Below, piece after piece: positions 15,591 to 22,976 of a DNA stretch of 22,976 nt. Numbering within the stretch: position 1 is the stretch's first letter; every line of letters starts with the position of its first letter. This DNA comes from CAZKXX01 sp964556705 (GTDB lineage: Bacteria; Acidobacteriota; Terriglobia; UBA7540): assembly GCA_964556705.1 (NCBI GenBank), contig CAZKXX010000063.1, positions 1 to 22,976 on the forward strand, given 5' to 3'. The notes under the pieces are model-generated. The model saw only the letters and a list, made by a program, of their open reading frames with translations. It was not told the origin of the DNA and searched no databases. Both the position numbers and the translations under genes were made by a program.

Positions 15591-16195
15591 GGAAGCGTCA
15601 CCTCGATGGGCGCGGTCAGCACGAAATGGCCCCAAGCAATTCGCACCGTCACGTGGCGCATGTTTTCCTTCTCGGCCGCGAGCGTCAGCGCCAGCTTTTC
15701 GGTCACCGAATTCGCTTTTTCGAGTTTGACCGGCACGAGGAATTCCGGCCCGGCTTTCTGGATCTGGAAGGCGTCCACGCGTGCGGCGCGGATTTTGGCC
15801 GGGTCGAAAAACGCCAGGCTCCATTGCGCGCCGTCGGCCGAGCGGTGCAGGCCCAGATAGTAATATCCGGGGGCGATGTTCCGGCCGCTGATTTTGAGCG
15901 GCAGTTGCGTGTCGAAGGTGGTCCACGCGTCGCGGCCCAGCCGCCAGACTTTGCCTCGGGTCAGCGCGTCGAATTTCGCCGCGTCTTCGTAATCCTTTTT
16001 CCAGACCGGCCGGCCGTAGGTGATGGAAAACTGTCCCGCTGCGGCGTCCGCGTCCTGGTCCCAGTAAAGGATGCGTGTCGAGCCCGCCTCGTCCACGCTT
16101 CCGCCCTCGGGAATAATTCCCTTCTTCTGCTGCTGGGCCGCCGCCGTCAGCGCCACAGCCAGCGCGATGCTCCACACCAAGCCCGCCCGTCTCAT
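15587..16195 (-). CDS. DUF2911-family exported protein
   Basis: The protein has 202 aa. The N-terminus MRRAGLVWSIALAVALTAAA is a Sec signal peptide, so the mature protein is periplasmic. The body matches the DUF2911 pattern: ITYGRPVWKKD, VWRLGRDAWTTFDTQLPLKI, APGYYYLGLHR, WSLAFFDPAK and WGHFVLTAPIEV. No function is known for the family; members are common in Acidobacteria and Bacteroidetes. The start at 16195 is chosen because GAGGAG lies 7 nt upstream and it gives a clean signal peptide; the frame is open to 16282. It is divergent from the c-di-GMP pair and overlaps the DinB-like gene downstream. Confidence 0.88.
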   Translation of the reverse strand: MRRAGLVWSIALAVALTAAAQQQKKGIIPEGGSVDEAGSTRILYWDQDADAAAGQFSITYGRPVWKKDYEDAAKFDALTRGKVWRLGRDAWTTFDTQLPLKISGRNIAPGYYYLGLHRSADGAQWSLAFFDPAKIRAARVDAFQIQKAGPEFLVPVKLEKANSVTEKLALTLAAEKENMRHVTVRIAWGHFVLTAPIEVTLP

Positions 16196-16345
16196 GGCCA
16201 GACTCCTCTCGTCCCTCCTCCTCGCACTTACGGTCAAGAAAACACGGACGGGCATCCTACCCCGCGGCCCGCCAACCCGCAAGAGCCGCCAAGGCCGAAG
16301 ACGCGGCCGGTGATCCCCGGTTAACTATTTGGTATCCCTCGCCTG

Positions 16346-16374
16346 TTGACTGGAGGCGGAATGTTTACGATAAT
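16346..16374 (+). promoter_or_regulatory. Near-consensus sigma70 promoter of the c-di-GMP pair
   Basis: TTGACT (16346-16351), an exact 17-bp spacer and GATAAT (16369-16374) match the sigma70 consensus at ten of twelve positions. The -10 ends 7 nt before the ATG at 16382, so the transcript should be leaderless. This also argues against the in-frame upstream starts at 16346 (TTG) and 16361 (ATG), which overlap the promoter. Confidence 0.75.
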
Positions 16375-16381
16375 CGGCGCC

Positions 16382-18256
16382 ATGATATCCGACTCCGGCT
16401 CCGCAGGGAAGGAAGGGATCGGTGCGGCTCTGGGGCGGCGGTCAACACGCCTGAACCTTCAGATTCCCCTCATCCTCCGAGGCGCCGACGCCTCCGGCCG
16501 GGCGTTCAAAGAAAACGTCTGGACACTTGACCTCAACAAGCACGGAGCGCGGATTGCGACCTTTCACGAATTGACGGCGGGCTCGGAAATAACCGTCGAG
16601 AATCCTGTGCTCGGCTACTCGGCGCGGGCGCGCATCGCGAAAATCTACGAGAAGCAGTTCCCCGAGAATCCCGCCGCGGTCGGCGTGGAGCTTCTGGAGG
16701 CGAAGAACGTCTGGGGAATCCGATTCCCTCCCGAAGACTGGAAGGAAGGCGCGATCCCGCGGGGGCGCGAAATCCCGCCTGCGGGCGCGCGCGCGGCGCC
16801 GGCGCCGAGGCCGGCCGCTCGCACCGAGACGCCGGGTGCCGGGGCGGAAGCCCCCGAGGGGAAGCAACTGGAGGAAAGGCTGGCGGCGGTGGCGGCGGCC
16901 CCCGAGGCCGCGGCCCCGGGCGAAGCGACGACGAAACCTTCATCCCCAGTTGACAGCTCCGATGAGAAATCTGCGGAGGCGATGGAAAAGGCCCGCGGCG
17001 ACTTGGAGGAAAAGGTCCGCGCCGCGGAGCGCCTCGAAGAACGTCTCGCCTCGCTGATCGAACACCTCAAGGCCGCTCAGTCGGGCGCGCAGGAGACGCT
17101 TTCACGGGCGCACGAGGCCCGCCTGCGCCTGAGTTCCGCCGCCGAAGAGGTCTCGAAGAAGATCAGCGAAGAGACGGGTCAGGCCGTGGCGGCCGCGCTC
17201 GAGCGGTTCCGGGCGCAACTTGAGGAGCAAGCCAAGAACGCTGAAGTCGGACCGAAAGAAAATCTCGCGGCGTTTCGCGAGCAGCTTTCCGACATTTCGA
17301 AATCGTCGCAGGAGGGCATGCGCCAGTACCTCGAAGTGCAGGCCAAGGGAATCCGCGAGGAGATTGAACACACGCTTCAGCGGATTCGCGAGGAGGCCGT
17401 CGGCGGATTCGGCGAGGAGTTGCGCCGCGCCGCTGAAACCCAAATCCAGACTGCCACGGAAGCGCTCGCGCAGCGCGCCGGCGAAGCCGCAGAGAAACAT
17501 CAGGCGGACCTGAAGATGGCCTGCGGGCAAATCCTGACGGAGACGGAGCGCCAGCTCAGCCAGGCGCGGCGCGAGTCGACGGAAACGCTGGGACGGGAAG
17601 CGCAGGCCGTGGCCGAGCAGTATCGCGACGAACTTCGCCGCCTGGGCGACGACCTGCGCGAACGGACCACGAAGGAATTTGAAGCGGCCCTCGAAGGCGC
17701 GGCCGCGGCGCAGCGCGCCACGCTCGTGGAGGACCTGCGGCGCGCGCTGGCGGAAGTTCAGGAACGGAATTTCAGCCAGCTCGAGGAACGCGCGAAGGAA
17801 CTGACGCAGGAAGCAACGGACCACCTGCACCGGCTGGTCGGCACGGGCACGCTGGCCGTCGAGCAGAGCGTCGAGCTGGCGCGGCAGCGGATGGCGGAGG
17901 CGGCGGAGAAGGCCGTGGAAGGAATCCGCGGTCAGTTCGGAGAATTGTTCCAGGCGTCAGCCGCGCAGGCGCGGCGCGACGCCGAAGTCGTCCTTCACGA
18001 TTTACGTGAAAGGCTGGCGGCCGCAGCGCGCTCGCTGGCCGCTCCCTCCGGCGCTCCGCGCCGCCTGGCGGAAAGGGAATCACCCACGGCGCCTCCGGAG
18101 CCTGCGCGCGACGCGTCCGAGACCGCGCTCGCCTCGCTCGCCGACGACCTGTCGCGGCGTCACGAACTCGCCGTGCAGGAAGCTGTGGAGAGTTTTCGGG
18201 CCAGGATTGCCGAAGTGCTGGCCCCTTACGGGTCCGGCGCGCGGCGCGAAAGCTGA
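16382..18256 (+). CDS. PilZ-domain protein with long coiled-coil C-terminus
   Basis: The protein has 624 aa from the ATG at 16382, placed 7 nt after the promoter -10. Residues 19-121 form a PilZ-like domain: RRSTR (19-23) supplies the RxxxR c-di-GMP motif, and DLNKHGA (50-56) stands where (D/N)xSxxG is expected, with Ser replaced by Asn. Binding is therefore plausible but weakened. An Ala/Pro-rich linker follows (about 122-185), then roughly 400 residues of charged heptad-like helix rich in Ala, Glu, Arg and Gln, suited to a long coiled coil or amphipathic rod. No membrane segment is seen, so it is cytoplasmic. The GGDEF-PilZ gene starts 6 nt after its stop. A cytoskeletal, scaffold or surface-motility role is possible but not shown. 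Confidence 0.82.
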   Translation: MISDSGSAGKEGIGAALGRRSTRLNLQIPLILRGADASGRAFKENVWTLDLNKHGARIATFHELTAGSEITVENPVLGYSARARIAKIYEKQFPENPAAVGVELLEAKNVWGIRFPPEDWKEGAIPRGREIPPAGARAAPAPRPAARTETPGAGAEAPEGKQLEERLAAVAAAPEAAAPGEATTKPSSPVDSSDEKSAEAMEKARGDLEEKVRAAERLEERLASLIEHLKAAQSGAQETLSRAHEARLRLSSAAEEVSKKISEETGQAVAAALERFRAQLEEQAKNAEVGPKENLAAFREQLSDISKSSQEGMRQYLEVQAKGIREEIEHTLQRIREEAVGGFGEELRRAAETQIQTATEALAQRAGEAAEKHQADLKMACGQILTETERQLSQARRESTETLGREAQAVAEQYRDELRRLGDDLRERTTKEFEAALEGAAAAQRATLVEDLRRALAEVQERNFSQLEERAKELTQEATDHLHRLVGTGTLAVEQSVELARQRMAEAAEKAVEGIRGQFGELFQASAAQARRDAEVVLHDLRERLAAAARSLAAPSGAPRRLAERESPTAPPEPARDASETALASLADDLSRRHELAVQEAVESFRARIAEVLAPYGSGARRES

Positions 18257-18262
18257 ACCTCC

Positions 18263-19336
18263 ATGCCCGACTCCCGTCCCCTTCCAACCTTCGAACGCCT
18301 GGCGGAAGAACTCATTGCCTCCAGCCAGGCCGCGCAGAGGGACGTGCAGGCCGCGTTCGCATCCGCATTCTTCGAGCAGTTGTTGGCGCTCAACCTCGGC
18401 CCGGAAAAAAGTTACGAAGCCTGGCAGAAGATTGTGGAGCGCGGACGCCAGCTGGCAACCGAGCAGGCTTCGAGGAATCCTTTTCGCGACGCCGCGCTCG
18501 ACGTGCTGAGGCATTCCACGGAGTTGCGCGACCCCATCGTCACCGAATTCGGCGAGCTCCAGCGGCTTCGGCTCGGCTCGGCCACCGACCACCTGACGGG
18601 AGTCAGCAACCGCCGGCTTTTCGACGCCGCCGTCACCAAGGAAGTGTCCCGCTCGGTGCGTTACGGGCGCGACCTGACGCTCGTCCTGCTGGACCTGAAC
18701 CGCTTCAAGGATGTCAACGACACGCTCGGCCACCCGGTCGGCGACGAGCTGCTGGTGCTGACCGCGCGGCTGATGAACGAGGCGGCCCGCTCGGCCGATT
18801 CCATCTTCCGCCTGGGCGGCGACGAGTTCGGTCTGCTGCTGCCGGACACGGCGCAGCCGGGCGCGGAAGCGCTCGCCGAACGCATCCGGCGACGCTTCGC
18901 GGAGAGCATCGAGCCGATGGGATTGCGTGTGCCGGTTTCCGTCGCTTACGGCCTGGCCACTTCGCCGCGCGAAGCGCGCGACCCGGAAACCCTCTTCGCG
19001 GTCGCCGACCAGCGCCTCTACCAGTTCAAACGCTCCATCGGCTCGCCGCGCACCGCCCCGCGGCGGCACATCCGCGTCCCCCTCGACGAATCGAGCGGAT
19101 GGCTCGTCGCCGGCTTCGACGCGAACCGCAGCCGCCTGCCCGTGCTCGATTTCAGCTTCGGCGGCCTTTCGGCGCGCGTCACCGACGGCATCAAATTTCC
19201 GGAAGCTTTTGAAGGCGACCTCTACCTGCCCGTCCTGCCCGCCGCGCGCGTGCGGCTGAAAACGGTTTACTACCGTCCGGAAGACGAACGCAGCCATCGC
19301 CTGGGCTGCGCCTTCCTCACCAACGGCCACCGCTAG
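18263..19336 (+). CDS. Diguanylate cyclase with C-terminal PilZ domain (GGDEF-PilZ fusion)
   Basis: The protein has 357 aa. Residues 1-100 are a helical, non-membrane N-terminal region. Residues 105-258 are a GGDEF domain with intact catalytic GGDEF (185-189), DHLTGVSNRRLFD, LLDLNRFKDVNDTLGHPVGD and an inhibitory I-site RSAD (176-179). It should make c-di-GMP and be feedback-inhibited. Residues 266-352 look like a PilZ domain: RRHIR (267-271) is RxxxR and DFSFGG (296-301) is DxSxxG, so it should bind c-di-GMP. It starts 6 nt after the PilZ-coiled-coil gene, and the two stop and start closely enough to form one operon. Only 10 bp separate its stop from that of the convergent PIG-L gene. Confidence 0.92.
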   Translation: MPDSRPLPTFERLAEELIASSQAAQRDVQAAFASAFFEQLLALNLGPEKSYEAWQKIVERGRQLATEQASRNPFRDAALDVLRHSTELRDPIVTEFGELQRLRLGSATDHLTGVSNRRLFDAAVTKEVSRSVRYGRDLTLVLLDLNRFKDVNDTLGHPVGDELLVLTARLMNEAARSADSIFRLGGDEFGLLLPDTAQPGAEALAERIRRRFAESIEPMGLRVPVSVAYGLATSPREARDPETLFAVADQRLYQFKRSIGSPRTAPRRHIRVPLDESSGWLVAGFDANRSRLPVLDFSFGGLSARVTDGIKFPEAFEGDLYLPVLPAARVRLKTVYYRPEDERSHRLGCAFLTNGHR

Positions 19337-19346
19337 ATTGCCGCGG

Positions 19347-20216
19347 CTATGGCGCGGGAAAGAACGGAAACAGCTTGCGGATTTCCGCCTCGTCCGGCTG
19401 CCGGCCGTATTCGGCCACTTCAAACGCCTCGGCGTTCTGAATTTGGGCGGCTTCGGCGCCGTACCACTTCTCAAGCGCGGCCTTCCACGCGGGCTGCACG
19501 GCGCTCGTGCGGAACTTCGCCAGCCACTTCTTGCGCTCCGCGCGGCCCTTCGGCACCTGGTCGAGGATCCCCGCGTGCCAGGGCAGCCACTCGTAGAACT
19601 GTGATTCGTGCGCGTCCACCATGTCGAGCTTCTTGTCCATCACCTCGTCAATCGCCACGACGATATCGGCGCGAAACGGCTGCGGGCGCGTGAAGCGGTC
19701 GGAGAAGTAGAGGAAGACCGGATTCCTGCGCAGCGCGGGCGTATCCGTGACGAGATTCGGCACGGTGACCATGTAGGCCGCGTCCTGCACCAGCACGCCC
19801 GTATAGCGATGGTCGGGATGGTAATCGTTCGGGCGCGGCGCGAGGACGATATCCGCCTGCCACTCGCGGATCTTGCGGATCACCTGCCGGCGCACTTCGA
19901 GCGTGGGCAGGAGCTCGCCGTCGTGATTGTCGAGCACGTCGTACTCGATGCCGATGCGGCGGCCGGCCTCACGGGCCTCGGCGCGGCGGCGCATGGCGAG
20001 CTGCCCTCCGCCCTGCGAGAAGTGTCCCGCGTCGCCGTTGGTGACCGAAACAAACTTCACTTTGTGTCCAAGCGCGGCGTACTTCGCTGCCAGCCCGCCC
20101 GCCTTCTGGTCGCAATCATCGGGGTGCGCGCCGAAAGCGATGACGCGCAACGGGGAATCGTCCTGCGCCGCGAGCGGCGAGGCGACCATCAGCAACACGG
20201 CCAGTAAGGTCCGCAT
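19347..20216 (-). CDS. PIG-L family deacetylase, exported
   Basis: The protein has 289 aa. The N-terminus MRTLLAVLLMVASPLAAQ is a Sec signal peptide. A PIG-L/LmbE fold follows, with zinc motif AHPDD (30-34) and the third ligand in HPDH (133-136). These enzymes remove N-acetyl groups from GlcNAc-type conjugates (MshB, BshB, PIG-L); the exported form suggests a cell-wall, polysaccharide or extracellular substrate. The start at 20216 is chosen for the signal peptide and a GGTGA upstream; the frame is open further but lacks protein character. A promoter with perfect TTGACA lies about 40 bp upstream. The acyltransferase-like gene upstream acts on related sugars in other organisms. Confidence 0.93.
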   Translation of the reverse strand: MRTLLAVLLMVASPLAAQDDSPLRVIAFGAHPDDCDQKAGGLAAKYAALGHKVKFVSVTNGDAGHFSQGGGQLAMRRRAEAREAGRRIGIEYDVLDNHDGELLPTLEVRRQVIRKIREWQADIVLAPRPNDYHPDHRYTGVLVQDAAYMVTVPNLVTDTPALRRNPVFLYFSDRFTRPQPFRADIVVAIDEVMDKKLDMVDAHESQFYEWLPWHAGILDQVPKGRAERKKWLAKFRTSAVQPAWKAALEKWYGAEAAQIQNAEAFEVAEYGRQPDEAEIRKLFPFFPAP

Positions 20217-20247
20217 TTCCTTCACCCTCCGCCTGAAGAATGCGCGA

Positions 20248-20276
20248 GTGTTACCGTTTAACGAGACCTGTGTCAA
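20248..20276 (-). promoter_or_regulatory. Candidate sigma70 promoter for the PIG-L gene
   Basis: On the minus strand, a perfect TTGACA (20271-20276) is followed by a 17-bp spacer and TAACAC (20248-20253). The -10 is weak, but the -35 and spacing are ideal. Transcription would begin near 20241, giving a leader of about 25 nt. Confidence 0.5.
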
Positions 20277-20346
20277 GCGAGGCGGGCAGGTTTCGAAGGC
20301 GCGCGGAAAACCGAAAAAGTAACCCTCGGGCGGAGGGCCGCAGTCT

Positions 20347-20460
20347 TCAGGCGGGGACGCGTTCCGCGGGCGCCGCGCGTTTCGCGCTCGTCCGCCAGGC
20401 GGCGGGCGGCTCGCCCGCGTGCCGCTTGAACGCGCGGTTGAAGGCGTCTTCGGAATCATC
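20347..20460 (-). pseudogene. C-terminal remnant of an AraC-family regulator
   Basis: On the minus strand this frame reads DDSEDAFNRAFKRHAGEPPA, then AWRTSAKR, and stops at 20347-20349. The SEDAFNRAFKRHAGEPPAAW pattern is the second helix-turn-helix of AraC/XylS regulators. Upstream sequence in the frame (RLVALVGVVAREPG) does not match the first helix-turn-helix, and a stop follows about 65 bp further up. Only the C-terminal end of a once longer gene remains. It lies between the PIG-L and acyltransferase-like genes and once may have regulated one of them. Confidence 0.6.
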
Positions 20461-20518
20461 GCGGTCGGCGCCGGGCTCACGGGCAACCACTCCCACAAGC
20501 GCGACAAGACGGCTGCGC

Positions 20519-20539
20519 GATCCGCGTCATCTGCGGATC
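20519..20539. terminator. Hairpin at the end of the acyltransferase-like gene
   Basis: A 7-bp stem, GATCCGC (20519-20525) with GCGGATC (20533-20539) and a 7-nt loop, overlaps the stop codon at 20538. No T-run follows, so it is at best a weak or Rho-assisted terminator. Confidence 0.3.
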
Positions 20540-21653
20540 AGACTTTCAGGTAAATCTTCTGGCGGTGGAGGAACCAGAGGAAACACCAGCCGGCGAGCAT
20601 GGAGAAGAAGGCGCGGGCGACGGGCTGCCATTCGCCCAGCGAGCCGATGAACCCGCGCACGAAGATGTGCGCCACATGGTAGAAGTCGAACTGGCTGCGC
20701 AGAACGTAAATGGTGATGGCGTTCAGCCCGATAATCGTGAAGAAGTAGGCCCAGCGGCGCCAGCCGCGCACGTCAATCACGTAGTAGAAGAGCGCCAGCA
20801 GCAACAGGCTCCACCCGCCCGAGTAGATGACGTAGGAACTCGTCCAGATGTTCTTGATGATGGGGAACACCAGTCCCCAGAGCCATCCCACGGCGAGCGC
20901 CGCGGCGCCCGCAATCGCCAGCCATTTGGCTTTCCGCGCCGGCGGGGTGTTGGCGCGCAGCCAGTGGCCCGCAAACACGCCCATCATCGTCGTGGCGATG
21001 GCGGGAATCATCGAAAGCAGCCCTTCGTTATCGCCGTATTCGTAGCAGCACCACGGTTTGGGAAGAAACTTCTGGTCGATGAACGCGACGAGATTTCCTT
21101 CCGGCGTCAGGTTCCCCGCGCCGTGGCCCGGCACGGGGACCAGCATCAGGATGAGCCAGTAGCCGACGAGGATTCCGCCGGTCACCAGCGCCTGTCCGCG
21201 GATCGAAAAGTTCATCAGAATGATGGCGGCGAAGAAGTATCCGATGGCGATCCGTTGCAGAACGCCCGTCACGCGCAGCTCGGAGAAATTCAGATTGAGC
21301 AGGCCGTTGTAAACCAGCCCCAGCAGGATGAGAAGAAACAGCCGGCGGACCAGGTGGCGGTAGATGCGCCCGCGGTCGGCGCCCTGCTCGAGCCGCCTCG
21401 TCAGCGAAAACGGCAGCACGACACCGACGATGAACATGAAGAGAGGAAAAATGAGGTCGTAGAACCGGAAGCCTTCCCAGGCGACGTGATGGAACTGCGT
21501 GTCCAGCGCGGCGGTGAAATCGTTGTTGGCCGCGCGGTGCAGAGCGCGAATGATCTGGTCTCCGCCGGAGATCCAGAGCATGTCGAAGCCGCGCAGCGCG
21601 TCCACGCTCTCGATGCGCCCGGAAACGTATTGGGGTGGATGGGTCTCCGCCAT
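20538..21653 (-). CDS. Heparan-alpha-glucosaminide N-acetyltransferase-like membrane protein (COG4299/DUF5009 type)
   Basis: The protein has about 371 aa from the ATG at 21653; ATG 21677 or TTG 21692 would add a few residues. The opening RIESVDALRGFDM is the family signature, followed by about ten membrane segments, for example FPLFMFIVGVVLPFSL, RLFLLILLGLVYNGLLNLNF, VLQRIAIGYFFAAIILM and the C-terminal FFSMLAGWCFLWFLHR. Family members transfer acetyl groups across the membrane to sugar amines (HGSNAT in animals); bacterial members are uncharacterised. A likely -10 (GATAAT on the minus strand, 21704-21709) precedes the gene. A sugar-modifying role alongside the PIG-L deacetylase downstream is an inference from position. 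Confidence 0.88.
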   Translation of the reverse strand: MAETHPPQYVSGRIESVDALRGFDMLWISGGDQIIRALHRAANNDFTAALDTQFHHVAWEGFRFYDLIFPLFMFIVGVVLPFSLTRRLEQGADRGRIYRHLVRRLFLLILLGLVYNGLLNLNFSELRVTGVLQRIAIGYFFAAIILMNFSIRGQALVTGGILVGYWLILMLVPVPGHGAGNLTPEGNLVAFIDQKFLPKPWCCYEYGDNEGLLSMIPAIATTMMGVFAGHWLRANTPPARKAKWLAIAGAAALAVGWLWGLVFPIIKNIWTSSYVIYSGGWSLLLLALFYYVIDVRGWRRWAYFFTIIGLNAITIYVLRSQFDFYHVAHIFVRGFIGSLGEWQPVARAFFSMLAGWCFLWFLHRQKIYLKV

Positions 21654-21703
21654 GAGCCGCTCGATTCGGCGCGTCATCGGCCGCGCCGGCAAATTAGCGC
21701 GCC

Positions 21704-21709
21704 ATTATC
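21704..21709 (-). promoter_or_regulatory. -10 box upstream of the acyltransferase-like gene
   Basis: GATAAT on the minus strand lies about 27 bp before ATG 21677 and 51 bp before ATG 21653. The -35 17 bp upstream (TTTCCT) is a weak match. Confidence 0.4.
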
Positions 21710-21772
21710 CATGGTTTGAGGCAAAGAGGAAAGCGGAAACCGGGAGGGTCGCGAACCGAAAAGGCAAAACGT

Positions 21773-22774
21773 TTAACGGGCCGAAGGAACTGCAACTTCG
21801 GCCTGGGCCGACGCGCGGCCGAGCAAGGTCTCCAAACGCTCCAGGACTTCCGCCACTGAGTCGGCCGCGAGAACGTATTGTACGGCCTGGACCGTCAAGC
21901 GCAAGTCTCGCTGGTAGGCGAGATAAATCTCAAACATCCCAGGATAGTACTTCGTGTACGTCCGGTCGAACGCCAGGCCGGCGTTGTTGGCCGCGCCGAG
22001 ACAGCGGGAGAACGAAACCGGCATCGGCGAAACGCCGATGCAGTCTTCCTTGAGCGCGCGGAAGCGCGCCTCTTTTTCGGCCAGCGCTTCGCGCTCGGAA
22101 AGCTCGCCGGAGCGCGCCCGGGCGTAAAGTGCGCTCAGCGACGCGTGATACCGGTTCACAATTTCCGCCTTGCGCAGAAAAAGCTCGGACTCGCGCGTCA
22201 AGTTCTGAAACACCGCCGAGTCTTCTCCGAATCGCTGGCGCGCCAGCTCCGCCGCCGTCAGAAAACCCAGCAGCGTGGACGCGGCTTCGGAGAATTCCGG
22301 CGGCAACCGGGGCGAGGCGAGCGAGTGATGAAAATCCTCGTGGGGCACGACCACCAGGAAGCGTTCCGTCGAAGCTTTCGCGAGCGAGGCCGTCACCGGC
22401 TGCTCGGCCGTCCCCACCGCTTCCAGCGGATAAAAAAAGATGTCGTATTCTTCAGGGTCGAGCGGGCAGCCGTCCTTCGTGCCCGTCTTGAGCTTGAGCC
22501 CGTCGTAGGAATCGGGGAGGTCCAGCTTGCCCGTGTAATAACACCGGTAGTCGGCCGCGTGGTCTTCCGAGTGCCGCGTGAAACTTCCGGTGGGCGCGAG
22601 ACCGAGCGTCTCCTGAAATTCCTTGATGGCGGTGACAAGTTCTTTGCGGTTCGCCGGTTCGGCCTCCGCGACGCCCGCCCCGGTCTCTGCGCTTGCCGTC
22701 ACCACCGGCCAATACCCGAACACCAAGGTGAATAGTATCCGGACCAGGTTAGTCAACCTTAATTTTCGGCCCAC
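21773..22774 (-). CDS. Putative exported gluzincin-type metallopeptidase (COG4324-like)
   Basis: The protein has 333 aa. The N-terminus (RILFTLVFGYWPVVTASAE) looks like a signal peptide, so the mature protein is probably periplasmic. A zinc-protease motif HEDFH (145-149) matches HExxH, with a likely third ligand Glu160 or Glu163 in PPEFSEAASTLLG. The later GAANNAGLAFDRTYTKYYPG resembles the NNAxL region of predicted aminopeptidases of the COG4324 type. The identification rests on these motifs and spacing only. The start codon is GTG at 22774, with no strong Shine-Dalgarno and no ATG alternative nearby. It runs toward the acyltransferase-like gene with about 80 bp between the stop and the upstream region of that gene. 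Confidence 0.7.
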   Translation of the reverse strand: MGRKLRLTNLVRILFTLVFGYWPVVTASAETGAGVAEAEPANRKELVTAIKEFQETLGLAPTGSFTRHSEDHAADYRCYYTGKLDLPDSYDGLKLKTGTKDGCPLDPEEYDIFFYPLEAVGTAEQPVTASLAKASTERFLVVVPHEDFHHSLASPRLPPEFSEAASTLLGFLTAAELARQRFGEDSAVFQNLTRESELFLRKAEIVNRYHASLSALYARARSGELSEREALAEKEARFRALKEDCIGVSPMPVSFSRCLGAANNAGLAFDRTYTKYYPGMFEIYLAYQRDLRLTVQAVQYVLAADSVAEVLERLETLLGRASAQAEVAVPSAR

Positions 22775-22885
22775 AGATCTGTTAGCAGCAATCAGGAGGA
22801 TGCTCCATCCTTCGTTGTCGCACGGGAATGTGGACGGCTGGTTCCAGTTTGCATGGAAGAAGGGATGACAGGGTCGTCTCAGTCG

Positions 22886-22976
22886 TCATGCCGGGACGCG
22901 GACTTTCTCGTAGAGAAACTCCGGGGCGAAATCGGCCCCATTCGGCCAGGTCACCGTCCCCAGATCCCGCCGCACT
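22886..22976 (-). CDS. C-terminal end of a DUF2442-type protein (partial)
   Basis: The frame enters from the right edge and stops at 22886-22888. It encodes RRDLGTVTWPNGADFAPEFL, then YEKVRVPA. The GTVxWPNGADxxPExLYE pattern is the typical C-terminal end of DUF2442 proteins, small proteins often found next to DUF4160 partners in toxin-antitoxin-like pairs. Any partner gene would be outside the window. The stretch 22775-22885 holds no gene that I can support. Confidence 0.7.
   Translation of the reverse strand, partial: VRRDLGTVTWPNGADFAPEFLYEKVRVPA

Noticed and set aside
18080..19474. 464-aa minus-strand open frame opposite the GGDEF gene
   Set aside because: It is antisense to a gene with clear GGDEF motifs; the product is His/Arg/Gln-rich with no recognisable domain.
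22729..22756. TTGACT-N16-TATTCA on the minus strand as the promoter of the gluzincin-like gene
   Set aside because: It lies inside the signal-peptide coding part; using it would remove most of the signal peptide.

Overview
The window is GC-rich with a strong G/C preference at third codon positions. It carries 18 well-supported protein genes, several small or partial ones, and no rRNA, tRNA, CRISPR array or insertion sequence that I can see. The gene mix suggests an environmental bacterium of the Acidobacteria type: Tat-exported oxidoreductases, PilZ proteins with long tails, a DUF2911 protein, a DinB-like protein, a glycosidase and a SpoIIE-type phosphatase. This assignment is an inference from gene style; no marker gene is present.

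Layout. 1-236 (-) is the N-terminal part of a predicted outer-membrane beta-barrel protein, with a damaged or mis-read 5' end and a REP-like hairpin upstream. 759-4647 (-) is a two-gene sugar unit: a ROK-type regulator/kinase homologue, then a large two-domain glycosidase. 4728-5246 (-) is a CYTH-domain protein with its own promoter. 5478-9873 (+) holds an exported aldo/keto reductase, endonuclease V, PyrR and a radical SAM protein, followed by a long perfect hairpin. 10065-11022 (+) holds a small zinc-ribbon protein and a hemerythrin. 11047-11753 (-) holds MsrA and a small four-cysteine protein. 12079-13481 (+) is a SpoIIE-type phosphatase translationally coupled to a small membrane protein. 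13584-15071 (+) is a Tat-exported Gfo/Idh/MocA oxidoreductase. 15126-16195 (-) is an overlapping DinB-like/DUF2911 pair. 16382-19336 (+) is a c-di-GMP pair: PilZ plus long coiled coil, then a GGDEF-PilZ fusion. 19347-22774 (-) holds a PIG-L deacetylase, an AraC-family remnant, a heparan-glucosaminide acetyltransferase-like membrane protein and a gluzincin-like protein. The window ends inside a DUF2442-type gene.

How the genes work together. Three themes stand out: carbohydrate breakdown and sugar-derivative chemistry (ROK, glycosidase, Gfo/Idh, PIG-L, acyltransferase); oxidative or oxygen-linked maintenance (MsrA, hemerythrin, endonuclease V); and signalling (c-di-GMP pair, SpoIIE phosphatase). 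Most transcription units are only one or two genes long. Two genes, pyrR and the PilZ-coiled-coil gene, have a -10 box exactly 7 nt before the ATG, which suggests leaderless mRNAs. The most distinctive units are the c-di-GMP pair and the ROK/glycosidase pair. I found no clear defence, CRISPR, phage or biosynthetic cluster.
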